From the NCBI RefSeq assembly GCF_000749845.1, contig NZ_JQHM01000001.1, positions 1,612,001 through 1,676,000 of the forward strand: a stretch of 64,000 nt of DNA, in the 5' to 3' direction. The translations under genes were made by a program, and so were the position numbers. Positions 41,972 to 51,900 of this stretch are shown here, one piece after another. This DNA comes from Pectobacterium betavasculorum. GTDB taxonomy: Bacteria > Pseudomonadota > Gammaproteobacteria > Enterobacterales > Enterobacteriaceae. Under the pieces are notes generated by a model. The model was not told where the DNA came from, made no database searches, and was given only the letters and a program-made list of their open reading frames with translations. Every line of letters starts with the position of its first letter. Within the stretch, counting starts at the first letter, position 1.

Positions 41972-43693
41972 ATGGATATGAAAATAACGTCAAGGTCTGA
42001 GCAGCGCGTCGAGGCTGGCATGCTGAGCAATTTACGGCTAGTTCCCTTATTCATCATTATTCTGGGTGGTATCATGCTGTTATTTGCAGCATCTATCGGC
42101 ACATCCAGCTACTTTTTACAAAGCAGCAATCAGTCATTAGATGACGTCACAAAAGAAATCGATACCCGAATGGGGATTTCAAACAGTTCCAACCACCTTC
42201 GCACCGCGCGTTTGTTGTTAATCCAGGCGGCAGCGGCTGCACGTATTGGTGACTCTCAGGTCTTCAATGATAATCTGAAGCAAGCTGAACAACGTCTGGA
42301 ACAGTCAAAAAAAGCGTTCCTTGTCTATGAGGAGCGTCCGGTTAAAACACCTCAGGATATGGAGTTAGACGCCGATTTACGTAAATCCTATGATGCTTAC
42401 GTCAATCAAGGTCTTATGCTGATGCTTACTGCGGCGAAGCAAGGGCTGTTTGAAGAAGTCATCACTCTCGAATCGGAAGAAACTCGGGTTTTAGATTTGA
42501 CCTATAACAAATTTTTACTGGAAGCCATCTCTTACCGCACACAAAGAGCAAAAGAATTAAACGAAACGGCGCATAAAAATGCACTGCTTGGCTATTCGTT
42601 GATGGGCGGCAGCTTTGCGCTGGCCACCATTTTAACGCTGCTGACATTCTTCCTTCTCAGAGGGATCCTCATCAAACCCATGAATCAGTTGGTCATGAGA
42701 ATCCAGCGCATTGCGCAGGGCGATCTGACTCAAATGTCAGATCGTTATGGCAACAATGAAATCGGTACCCTCGCCAACAATGTTCAACAAATGCAGTCTT
42801 CCCTGGTCACAACGGTCACTACCGTTCGAGAAAGTGCGGATTCTATTTATCAAGGTTCAACGGAGATCTCATCCGGTAACACCGATCTCTCCTCGCGCAC
42901 AGAACAGCAAGCTTCAGCGCTTGAACAAACCGCGGCAAGCATGGAGCAATTAACCGCGACCGTGAAGCAAAACTCAGAAAATGCGCACCACGCAAGTCAA
43001 CTCGCAGCGAATGCCTCAGGAAAAGCCAAACAGGGCGGAGAAATCGTTGCAAACGTTGTTAACACGATGAACAGCATTTCAGGTAGCTCAAAGAAAATAT
43101 CTGAGATTACCAGCGTCATTAACAGCATTGCTTTTCAAACTAACATTCTCGCACTTAATGCCGCGGTTGAAGCAGCCAGAGCAGGAGAGCAAGGTCGTGG
43201 TTTTGCCGTTGTCGCCAGTGAGGTTCGTAGCCTCGCCCAGCGTAGTGCACAAGCAGCAAAAGAGATCGAAACACTGATTTCAGAATCAGTCAACCTGGTC
43301 AACAGTGGTTCTGTTCTGGTTGATAATGCCGGTCAAACAATGAAAGAGATTGTCGATGCCGTTACAAACGTCACCGACATCATGGGGGAAATTGCCTCTG
43401 CTTCTGACGAACAAAGCCGTGGTATTACTCAGGTCGGTCAGGCAATATCTGAAATGGACAGTGTGACTCAGCAGAATGCTTCACTCGTTCAGGAAGCCAG
43501 CGCGGCGGCCGCATCGCTGGAAGAACAAGCCGCATTGCTTACCCGCGCAGTCGCGACTTTCAAGTTATCCAGCCATTTATCAAGTGGTGATTCAGCCCCT
43601 TCCCGGCTGAACGCACTAGCTGCCAAGGGCCGTTCATCACTCGCCCTCCCCCGCCAAGCCAATACGGAAAACAGTAACTGGGAAACGTTCTAA
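41972..43693 (+). CDS. Methyl-accepting chemotaxis protein
   Basis: A 573-residue receptor with membrane segments at about residues 28-50 and 205-228, a periplasmic four-helix domain, HAMP, and the signalling hairpin ([20 protein letters not shown]). It ends NSNWETF, so it carries the CheR/CheB tether of high-abundance receptors. The periplasmic helix reads [20 protein letters not shown] and lacks the RNTLNR amino-acid-binding motif of the Tsr-like protein, so its ligand differs and is unknown. A FliA-type promoter upstream ties it to the flagellar regulon. Confidence 0.93.
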   Translation: MDMKITSRSEQRVEAGMLSNLRLVPLFIIILGGIMLLFAASIGTSSYFLQSSNQSLDDVTKEIDTRMGISNSSNHLRTARLLLIQAAAAARIGDSQVFNDNLKQAEQRLEQSKKAFLVYEERPVKTPQDMELDADLRKSYDAYVNQGLMLMLTAAKQGLFEEVITLESEETRVLDLTYNKFLLEAISYRTQRAKELNETAHKNALLGYSLMGGSFALATILTLLTFFLLRGILIKPMNQLVMRIQRIAQGDLTQMSDRYGNNEIGTLANNVQQMQSSLVTTVTTVRESADSIYQGSTEISSGNTDLSSRTEQQASALEQTAASMEQLTATVKQNSENAHHASQLAANASGKAKQGGEIVANVVNTMNSISGSSKKISEITSVINSIAFQTNILALNAAVEAARAGEQGRGFAVVASEVRSLAQRSAQAAKEIETLISESVNLVNSGSVLVDNAGQTMKEIVDAVTNVTDIMGEIASASDEQSRGITQVGQAISEMDSVTQQNASLVQEASAAAASLEEQAALLTRAVATFKLSSHLSSGDSAPSRLNALAAKGRSSLALPRQANTENSNWETF

Positions 43694-43761
43694 TACTGGA
43701 TACCAAAATCACTGCGGGCGTTATTTACTCGGATAATGCCTGCATACTGATATGTTTCCCT

Positions 43762-43965
43762 TTACGCTTTTTCCGCCAACATCTTTAGCTCAACAAACGT
43801 ACCATCTTTACTGTCAACTTCATTGAAAAACCAGACACCAGCAGGGTAATCCTTTAATGCTACTAAATACATGATTCCTTCCTGAAACGTTTCCACAGCC
43901 AGAATCGTCCCTTCCCGGCGCGTCTTCCCATCGGTTTTAACAGTAACCAAATCATTAACTTTCAT
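43762..43965 (-). CDS. dsrB: DsrB-like small protein
   Basis: This 67-residue protein ([20 protein letters not shown], then [18 protein letters not shown]) closely resembles E. coli DsrB, a small protein of unknown function encoded near the flagellar region and known to be RpoS-dependent there. It is convergent with the receptor gene upstream and divergent from the diguanylate cyclase. There are 209 nt before the next gene for its promoter. Confidence 0.9.
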   Translation of the reverse strand: MKVNDLVTVKTDGKTRREGTILAVETFQEGIMYLVALKDYPAGVWFFNEVDSKDGTFVELKMLAEKA

Positions 43966-44174
43966 AAATTTATCTCAAAATAGCTTCTAACATCAAAAAA
44001 ACAGCATTATCATCTACAACTACGGTAATAATAGTACCGGTGGAGAATGATTAATTTTCTTTATTTTTAACAACGCCATGTTGACCCTCTCTGTCATTAA
44101 CTATCGATTATTCAGGCAAAAATTGATCGTTTCTATCCTAGTACATCCGACATATTCGCAAAAGAGATTAAAAG

Positions 44175-45587
44175 TTGAACGAACTACTGAACGTTAACAA
44201 ACAGAGAGATAACGGTGAGTCGAGCTACAATCAAGTCATAACATCAGAATGGACACAATTGATAGCCACAACCTCACAACAATCTTTTAATCTACTGCGC
44301 ACCCTCGCCGCTCAGAAAGCATCCGACTTTGCTAATGAGTTCTACACCTACATGCTTAAAGATCAAGAAGCCTCACTCTTTCTTTCCAGCCAACAAGTCC
44401 ATGATCGGCTCCACGGTTCGATGAGCAAATGGATAACAGCCATTTTAACGAATACCGGGGACCATCTAGCAGATCTGATTAACCATCAAAAAAAAATTGG
44501 TCAGATTCATGCACGTATTGGTATTCCCGTCGATCTGGTTGAACGCGGTGCTCGGCGTCTCAAATGGCACCTCTATGAAAATATCGCACAGGTGGCAAAT
44601 GATAAAGCGCTATGCTTTGATGCCATACGGTTCGCTTCTATTTCCATGGATATCGCCATAGAGATAATGAGTAAAACGTATTCACAATCACACAATCAAG
44701 CAGCTAAGAACGAAGAATCCTATCGGCTATTTTCTATTCTGGAAAATGCCAGTATGGAGAGAGAACGGCAGAATGCATCGCTGCTAAATTGGGAAAATGC
44801 CTTTATTTTTAGTGTGGCTACCGGTACGCCGCTTTCCAGCATTCAGGATTTGAGTGACTCGGATTTTGGCCTGTGGTTTAACCATAAGGGGAAATCCAGC
44901 TTTAGTAATATTCAGGGAATACGTACTATCGCGACAATCATGGCTGAAACCGATGAGTATATTCGCAGCTATAGTAACACCGCACTACTGACACAGCAGG
45001 ATTACGCACCGCTACTTAAAGCAGTCAGAAGTAAAATCTATAAAATAAATGTGCTGTTAGGATCGCTATTTGATGAGGTACAAAAACTGGAGAGTGGTAA
45101 AGATACGTTAACCCTCCTGTTAAACCGCCGCTTCCTGCCGACCATTCTTCGACATGAAATATCGCTGGCAATGCATTCAAATACGCCTCTCAGTATCGCC
45201 ATGATTGATATTGACCACTTTAAATCCGTCAATGACACCTATGGCCATACTGCTGGTGATAAAATCCTGAAAAGGATTGCAGAAATTCTGTATGAGAATA
45301 CACGAAACAGCGACTATGTGTTCCGTTATGGCGGAGAAGAATTCATGATCGTGCTCATTGAGACGCCCAGAGTTGCCGCCTACACCATCATCGAACGGCT
45401 GAGAAAGAAAGTCCAGGATCTCGCTATTCATCTTCAAAGCGGTGAAAACGTCAGGATGACTATCAGCGCAGGCATCGCCGTGTACAGTGGCCATCCGGAT
45501 TATGAATGCCTGATAAAGGCAGCAGACGATGCGCTCTATCAGGCCAAGGCCAATGGCAGAAACCGGATCGAATACGCGCCAGAATAA
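44175..45587 (+). CDS. Globin-coupled diguanylate cyclase (DosC/DgcO type)
   Basis: A 470-residue cytoplasmic sensor enzyme. Residues about 25-165 form a sensor globin domain (RTLAAQKASDFANEFYTYML, then HARIGIPVDLVERGARRLKW, with the proximal His expected in the KKIGQIHARIG segment). A helical middle domain follows, then a GGDEF domain with MIDIDHFKSVNDTYGH and the active-site GGEEF. RNSD lies five residues before it, a complete RxxD inhibitory site, so it should make c-di-GMP with product feedback, controlled by oxygen bound to heme. This is the type studied in Pectobacterium as PccGCS/PccDgcO. The start is TTG at 44175; no in-frame ATG lies upstream of the globin domain. Confidence 0.93.
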   Translation: MNELLNVNKQRDNGESSYNQVITSEWTQLIATTSQQSFNLLRTLAAQKASDFANEFYTYMLKDQEASLFLSSQQVHDRLHGSMSKWITAILTNTGDHLADLINHQKKIGQIHARIGIPVDLVERGARRLKWHLYENIAQVANDKALCFDAIRFASISMDIAIEIMSKTYSQSHNQAAKNEESYRLFSILENASMERERQNASLLNWENAFIFSVATGTPLSSIQDLSDSDFGLWFNHKGKSSFSNIQGIRTIATIMAETDEYIRSYSNTALLTQQDYAPLLKAVRSKIYKINVLLGSLFDEVQKLESGKDTLTLLLNRRFLPTILRHEISLAMHSNTPLSIAMIDIDHFKSVNDTYGHTAGDKILKRIAEILYENTRNSDYVFRYGGEEFMIVLIETPRVAAYTIIERLRKKVQDLAIHLQSGENVRMTISAGIAVYSGHPDYECLIKAADDALYQAKANGRNRIEYAPE

Positions 45588-45601
45588 CCATTCTGTCTTA
45601 T

Positions 45602-45667
45602 TGCAAACCTGCATTTCAGCCTACATTGGAAAAAGAATAGCACTCTATTCATCATCGCAGGTTTGCA
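45602..45667. repeat. 11-bp perfect inverted repeat with 44-nt loop
   Basis: TGCAAACCTGC at 45602-45612 and GCAGGTTTGCA at 45657-45667 form a perfect stem just after the diguanylate cyclase stop. There is no T-run after it, so it is not a classic terminator; it may stabilise the 3' end of the message. Confidence 0.5.
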
Positions 45668-45863
45668 TCATATCCCTCACTAAGCAGATGAATTCCCGTC
45701 CATTGAACAAATTGACAGCATGAAAACAATAAACCAACGATTTTACTAACCAATCCGCCAGAAATTTGATACATATTCAATAAATAGGCATGATCGTCGA
45801 CAATGCTTCATGCAGTAAACCTTTTATAATTTGATCTTATTTTACTCTGGGGAGGAGCGAGCA

Positions 45864-46082
45864 TTGCAGCGACAGCAGGTTTCATCGTCAAGAATTGATT
45901 CGATTGGGTATGACCCAAAGACGCACATCCTTGAGATAGCATTCCATAACAAAGATGTCTATCAATATGTTGGTGTACCAGAATCTATCTATAAAAAGTT
46001 TATTTCTGATGCTGTTGTTTCTAAAGGTCGTTTCTTTGATGGCGTAATAAAAGATAAGTTTTTATGTCGAAAAAACAAATAG
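45864..46082 (+). CDS. KTSC domain protein
   Basis: A 72-residue protein with the KTSC fold pattern: SSRIDSIGYDPKTHILEIAF, then YQYVGVPESIYKKFISD. KTSC domains are small and found alone or attached to RNA-related enzymes; the function is not established. The start is set at TTG 45864 because GGGGAGGA lies 7 nt upstream, a near-ideal ribosome site; the frame is open for 11 more codons. It is isolated, with 276 nt before it and a degraded region after it. Confidence 0.8.
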   Translation: MQRQQVSSSRIDSIGYDPKTHILEIAFHNKDVYQYVGVPESIYKKFISDAVVSKGRFFDGVIKDKFLCRKNK

Positions 46083-46220
46083 ATATTAATTTAACAACAA
46101 CCATTCTACTGCTTGTCGCCGTCTCTTAACGGCGATTAAAAACGTGACTTTGCAACGTGTCAATTTGCCATTTCACCCGCCAGTTCGTCTTCCACGCTCT
46201 TAATTCATCATTCTGTAGAG

Positions 46221-46322
46221 CATATCTTCACGATAGAAGGTAAGCCTGTCGTAAGAATGGGAGATAGTTGTGCCCACGGTGGTAAAATCGTGCAAGGATG
46301 GCCAACGGTGACATCAGATTAA
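46221..46322 (+). pseudogene. PAAR-like domain remnant
   Basis: One frame reads FTIEGKPVVRMGDSCAHGGK and then IVQGWPTVTSD and a stop. GKPV-R-GD-HGGK-I-G-PTV is the pattern of PAAR (spike tip) proteins of type VI secretion systems, which recur as GxPVARxGD...HGG...I..GSPTV. There is no start codon with a ribosome site, and nothing matching upstream or downstream, so it is a fragment of a larger gene. No other T6SS gene is in the window. Confidence 0.6.
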
Positions 46323-46762
46323 TTTCTTAAGTCTGTAAGTGAATAGTCCTGTGCCATTTCTCTTCGCATAACCTATGTGCCACAGGCCGTTTCTGTTAGC
46401 TGCCCGAATGCTCAGCCACACATTCCCCACCAAAATCTCCGTTGAGAATATATCTTCTTAGCCTGCTTTGCTTACTGGACAGACCATCAACCCGTTTAAT
46501 TTTCATGCCGTTACGTGAACGCCTACTTAAAGCACTTTTGATCGGTAACGCCGATCGATACGATCGCATCGATCTATAAAAACGATTATCTTTTGAACGC
46601 CATCGTCGATAAGCTATTGCCGAGAATAACCATAACGTAATGTTTTATCTGCTCTTTATTCCCATACTCGGGAAGGACTGACTATTGCCTGTTATCCGGT
46701 AAATCAATAATCAGTAGATAAAAATCATTCCATTGTTTTTGCCAAATCAGGACTGGTGTGCA
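46323..46762. other. Gap before the flagellin gene
   Basis: About 440 bases with no recognised gene. A short frame (MPLRERLLKALLIGNADRYD...) around 46506-46580 has no known likeness. Possible late-promoter pieces (GTCGATAA near 46603, GCCGAGAA near 46626) lack a good -35 at 15-nt spacing, so I do not call a sigma-28 promoter for the flagellin. Confidence 0.4.
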
Positions 46763-48217
46763 ATGACGCCGATTACCTCTCTTCATTTAACGATACGGAA
46801 TCAACAGGATAAATCGGCCACCCGATTGAGCCAGGCGATTGAACGGCTTTCATCGGGTCTGCGCATCAATGGCGCAAAGGATGATGCCGCCGGTCAGGCT
46901 ATTGCCAACCGGATGACTGCCAATCTGAATGCCAACAGCGTCATCACCAACGGCATGAAAGACGGTCTCAGTCTGATGCAAACGGCTGAAAGCGGGCTGG
47001 ATGCCATCAATAACCTGATACAACGCGGCAGGCAGCTCGCGGTGCAGGCGGCAAACGAAACGTTGTCCGATACCGACCAGACCAGCCTGAACGGTGAATA
47101 CCAGCAGATTAGGGAAGAAATCGACCGCATCGCTTCCTCGACACAAATCTTTGGTCGCTATCCGCTGGCACCCACTGAGCCGAGCCCTCAGCCAGCCAAA
47201 TTGGGCAACACGTTGCCGCTGGCAGAGAAATTTCCCGATGCCAATACCCAGTATCAATTCCCTTCTGGGGTGGTTTCACTGGCTTACATTCCTGCTGGCG
47301 CAAAAAATATCACTATTATCATCGACTCATTAGGTGCCGATGACGATATCCAACTCTTTGCGCGGGACGGTAAACATCTGGCCGGTACGCCCGCTGAAGG
47401 CGCAGATGCCGATATCGTCTGGTCAGCAAACGGCGTAACGGATGAAAACACCATGAATACCGCCGTGATTACGCAAGACAACGGCTTTTTACCCAATGCC
47501 ACCTACTCGGCAGATTTGTTGCTGCAAGCCGGGGAATATAATATCAACACAGGGGCACAGACCACTTATCAGGGCATGACCATCACTTACAGTGGCGATG
47601 GTGACCGCTTTGAAGATGCCAGCACCGGGGGATTTAACGATGGGAATGTGGGTGCAGCAAACCAACTGGAAAAGATTCATATTGATGAGGTAACGGAAGA
47701 TCTGATTGTCATTGTGGCTGGCAGCGGTGTGTTTTACAGCAACGCAAGCTGGGATGAACTTCCCACACCGACAGAGCCTGCACCGCCACTGCCGCCCTCC
47801 GTACCAATCAGCAAAGAAACGACGTTTGTTGTCGGAGCAAGTTTTGGCGATGCATTGCAAACGGTCACCATTAATCCAACGCCCGCAGACAGCCAATCGC
47901 TAGGGCTTTCCTCTGTCACGCTAAGTACACCAAAGCAGGCCAGTGCGGCATTAGCCACATTCGATAACGCACTGAAAACCCTGGACGGTTACCGCAGTGA
48001 ATACGGCAGCCAGATGAACCGCTTCGAATCCGTCACTACCGTGTTGTCACAGGAGAAAATTGCCACCGCTGCCGCTCGCTCACGCATATTGGATGCGGAT
48101 TACGCCATTGAGGTTTCCGCGATGACAAAAGCCCAGATCCTACAGCAGGCATCGATGGCCGTCTTGTCGCAAGCCAATCAGCAGTCGGGAAACGTATTAA
48201 AGCTGTTACAGGGATGA
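46763..48217 (+). CDS. Atypical flagellin
   Basis: The product (484 residues from ATG 46763) has flagellin ends: RLSQAIERLSSGLRINGAKD plus DDAAGQAIANRMTANLNANS near the N-terminus, and the C-terminal helix SQANQQSGNVLKLLQG. Two features are odd. The first residues (MTPITSLHLTIRNQQDKSAT) lack the usual MAQVINTNSLSL start. The middle (about residues 145-345) is a beta-rich domain (AGAKNITIIIDSLGADDDIQ and onward) that resembles extracellular beta-sandwich modules rather than flagellin D2/D3, followed by a Pro-rich linker. It should assemble into or onto filaments with a surface-exposed domain. It is far from the fliD/fliS chaperone genes. Start choice: ATG 46763 gives the flagellin-like start; the frame is open 10 codons upstream. 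Confidence 0.85.
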   Translation: MTPITSLHLTIRNQQDKSATRLSQAIERLSSGLRINGAKDDAAGQAIANRMTANLNANSVITNGMKDGLSLMQTAESGLDAINNLIQRGRQLAVQAANETLSDTDQTSLNGEYQQIREEIDRIASSTQIFGRYPLAPTEPSPQPAKLGNTLPLAEKFPDANTQYQFPSGVVSLAYIPAGAKNITIIIDSLGADDDIQLFARDGKHLAGTPAEGADADIVWSANGVTDENTMNTAVITQDNGFLPNATYSADLLLQAGEYNINTGAQTTYQGMTITYSGDGDRFEDASTGGFNDGNVGAANQLEKIHIDEVTEDLIVIVAGSGVFYSNASWDELPTPTEPAPPLPPSVPISKETTFVVGASFGDALQTVTINPTPADSQSLGLSSVTLSTPKQASAALATFDNALKTLDGYRSEYGSQMNRFESVTTVLSQEKIATAAARSRILDADYAIEVSAMTKAQILQQASMAVLSQANQQSGNVLKLLQG

Positions 48218-48266
48218 TGCGTCGTCAGATATCACTTTGCTATTTTTCTACTGAATCACTATCGCC

Positions 48267-48812
48267 ATGAGCATTGAAATATTCAGCCGCTGCCCTTTCA
48301 CCACGGCGGCATTTACCTGTCTGGGAAATAGGGATAGCGGCAATGTACCCATCACTGTTGTTGATATTGAACACGGTATCGACATGGTGCTATTGACTCA
48401 CATCATTACCGCCAAACACCGAACATTCGTCATTATTCTCAACAACCGCAAACATAAACCGGTGATGGTGGCTAAAAAGGTATTGCTGTTATCAAAACAT
48501 GCATCGATGAACACGATTAAAAAAGTGATTTCTGCTCTGTCATCGTTCAGGGAAATAAAAGGCAAGACGATATTGTTATCACCAAATGAGAAAATATTCT
48601 TCGGCTATTGGCTGGACGGAATAGCAATAAAAATCATCGCAAAGAAAATGACGATAACCCATAAAACCGCCAACAACATGAAAAATAATATCTACAGAAA
48701 ATATGGCATAAAGGATCTGCTCACCTTTTTACTCATCGCCAGAATCTCACATATGCAAAGTATCGCTGATGCCGAACATCACAGGGTTATCTACGTTGAT
48801 AAGGTGGCATGA
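48267..48812 (+). CDS. LuxR-type HTH protein after the flagellin
   Basis: A 181-residue protein with a C-terminal helix-turn-helix of the LuxR/FixJ (GerE) kind: LSPNEKIFFGYWLDGIAIKI followed by IAKKMTITHKTANNMKNNIY and KYGIKDLLTFLL. The N-terminal 110 residues show no receiver Asp pattern or autoinducer domain; they look like the degenerate sensor part of RcsA/EcpR-like activators. It begins 49 nt after the flagellin stop on the same strand, so the two are probably co-transcribed and it may regulate the flagellin or motility. Confidence 0.75.
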   Translation: MSIEIFSRCPFTTAAFTCLGNRDSGNVPITVVDIEHGIDMVLLTHIITAKHRTFVIILNNRKHKPVMVAKKVLLLSKHASMNTIKKVISALSSFREIKGKTILLSPNEKIFFGYWLDGIAIKIIAKKMTITHKTANNMKNNIYRKYGIKDLLTFLLIARISHMQSIADAEHHRVIYVDKVA

Positions 48813-48979
48813 GAGATCAGCAAGGTGCTTTGCTCTCACTAATTTTGCAAGTCGAACATAATGTTACTCATTGGTTGTTATCTTATCCACCTAACAGAAG
48901 TTCTTTGGCTCGACTTAAATTAAGCTCATTTTACTCTCACGAATGAATCAGCCAAAGAGCCAAAGACATGAAAAGTTGC

Positions 48980-51900
48980 TCAATTATCCGCCCACGTCTC
49001 ACACTGGCCAATAACGGTAGCTACGGCATCCTCTACACCTTCCGGCGGATATTTGTATTTTTTCAGCAGCTTTTTGACCATACGACGCATACCAGCACGT
49101 GCGGATTCTTTCTTCTGCCAGTCGATAGTACGATTTTTACGCAGCATCTCCGTGAGTTCGTGCGTCATCGCTACTAATTCTTTGTTTTGGTAGAAGTCTT
49201 TCACAGCTTGAGGACGGGTCAGCGCAAGATAGAATGCAAATTCTTCACCAGTCAATCCCAGCGCATCGCCTTCCGCCTGAGCGGACGCCATATCCTTCGC
49301 CATTTTCATCAGTTCAGCGATGACTTCTTCGTTGGAGAGCATACCGTTGAGGTACGCTTTCATGGCGCGAGAAAGCATTTCCGAGAACTTTTCACTCTGA
49401 ACGAGATTAGTGCGGCGATAGAGCGTTACCTGCTCAGCGAGCAGTTTTTTCAGCATCTCAACGGCAAGATTGCGCTCCTTCATCCTGGCGATCTCATCGA
49501 GAAATTTTGGATCGAACAACGAAAACCCAGTGTCTACATCGGAAAACAGATTGATAACCCCATCACTTTGGATACTTGCTTTTAGTAGTTCGTTAACGCG
49601 GGCATTAATTTCTTTCAGGGACAGCGGTTTACCCTCGCCGGTGAGGCGAGTAAGCAGCGTACGTACCGCCTCAAAGTAGGCGGCTTCGAATCGCTGCTCG
49701 GCACTTATTAGCGAACGACAAAGAGATAACGCCTGACGAAGCAGCATGGATTCTTTGATGAACAGATCCTTTTTGCTCGGCGCTTCGCCATAGGCGGGTT
49801 TCGGTTCTGCGGCCATTGAATACCGAAAATCCATGTCTTCGTGATTTGGGGTAACTTTCGGCTTATCAATAGCTGAAATAAAATTCACGCCGCCAGTGAT
49901 AGTTTTGGCGCGAACGAGATCGCTATCAGTAGACAGAAACGCCGAATAGTCAAAACCGTGGAACAGGCTGCGGCAGACTTCCAATTTTTCGATAAATTTC
50001 GGCAGCGCGGTCTTGGCGACATCGGTATCACCGTAGTTGTTCTTATCGCGGTTGGTGTAGGCGTTCATCGCCTGTTTTAACGCCGAAGCAATGCCGACAT
50101 AATCAACAACCAGCCCGCCTTCTTTATCTTTGTAAACCCGATTGACGCGGGCGATGGCCTGCATGAGATTGTGCCCCGACATCGGTTTGTAAACATACAT
50201 GGTAGCGAGCGATGGTACATCAAATCCTGTAAGCCACATATCCACCACGATGGCGATTTTCAGCGGGTCATCGTTATTCTTGAATCGGCTGGCCATCGCG
50301 TCGCGGTGGCGTTTATTGCCGATAACGCCGCGCCACTCTTCCGGATCTTTATTGCTTTCGGTCATCACCACGCCAACTTTTTCGGCCCATTCAGGGCGTA
50401 GCTCAAGCAGCTTGCGGTAGATGCTCATTGCGATGGAGCGCGAATAACCAACTATCATCGCTTTGCCGGTCAGCTCGTGCTGACGGTTTTCCTCATAGTG
50501 TTGGATGATGTCTTCACACAACGCAGTGATAGTCTGTTCCGCCCCGAGGATAGACTCCATTCTGCCGAGTTCCTTTTTACTCTTTTCGATAGCATAGTCT
50601 TCTGCGTTTTGAGCCATAATGTCGTATTCCGCGTCAATAAGCCGCAGAATGTCTTCGTCCAACTTCAGGTGAATAACACGACTCTCATAGTAGACGGGTC
50701 GGGTCGCACCGTCTTCCACTGCCTGTGTCATATCGTAGATATCGATATAGTTGCCGAACACCTCAATGGTGGAGCGATCTTTATTGGATATCGGCGTTCC
50801 AGTGAAACCGATGTAGGTGGCGTTGGGTAAGCTATCGCGAATAATGCGTGCCGTACCGAGGATCACACGACCTGTTTTCGCGTCCACTTTTTCTTCTAAA
50901 CCATACTGCCCACGATGAGCTTCGTCTGCCATCACAATGATATTGCGACGCTCGGAAAGCGCTTCAGAGGCCTCCTCAAATTTCTGCATGGTCGTGAAAA
51001 TGATGCCGTTTGCCAGTCTTCCTGCAAGCAGTTCCTTTAAATGAGAACGGCTTTCGGCTTGCTGGGGCGTTTGGCGTAGGAACAATGCGCACTTGGCAAA
51101 CTGTCCGAATAACTGATCGTCAAGGTCGTTGCGATCTGTCAGCACTACCAGGGTCGGAGAATTTAGCGTGCTTTGTAGTAGATGGGCGTAAAATACCATC
51201 GACAGCGATTTTCCGCTGCCCTGGGTGTGCCAGAACACGCCGCCTTTGCCATCTGTTGCAGTAGCCCTGCTGGTGGAGGCGACCGCTTTTCTCACAGCAA
51301 AATATTGGTGGTACGCTCCGAGGATTTTTTCGTCGCCGGAAAAGCAAATAAAATGCTTGATGATGTCGAGCAGCCGCGTTTTGTCGAACATTCCCTCAAT
51401 GAACGTATCGAACTGGGCGTACTGCGTATTTTCGTAGCTGCCATCCTTGGTTTTCCACTCCATAAAGCGATCTTCGCCTGCCGTAATGGTTCCGGCTTTC
51501 GAGACGGCCAAGTCGCTCATAGCGAGAAAAGCGTTGTATATGAACAGAGACGGTATCTCATGCATATAGTTGCGCAGTTGCAGAAATGCCTCAGAAGCGT
51601 CCGTTTCCTCACGGGAAGGTGATTTCAACTCAAAAACGACAACAGGCAAACCATTTAAGAATACGATCACATCAGGGCGTTTCTCGCTATTTTCGCAGAT
51701 TGTCCACTGGTTGGAGACGGTGAATGAATTCCGCTCCACATCCCCATAATCCACAAGATGAACCAACACCGCCCGCAGCTCGTCTTTATCGTAATAGTTG
51801 ACCGATATACCATTTTGCAGGTAGCCCATAAATTGCACATTCTTCTGCTGGAATGTGCCACCATCAATGTTTCGCAGCTTGTAAACCGCCTCGGCAAGCG

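Noticed and set aside
46560-46640. Possible sigma-28 promoter of the atypical flagellin
   Set aside because: GTCGATAA and GCCGAGAA resemble a -10 part, but no TAAA-like -35 lies 15 bases upstream.
48902-48958. TCTTTGGCT / AGCCAAAGA inverted pair after the LuxR-type gene
   Set aside because: The stem is 9 bp with a 39-nt loop and no T-run; it may be chance and does not look like a terminator or attachment site.
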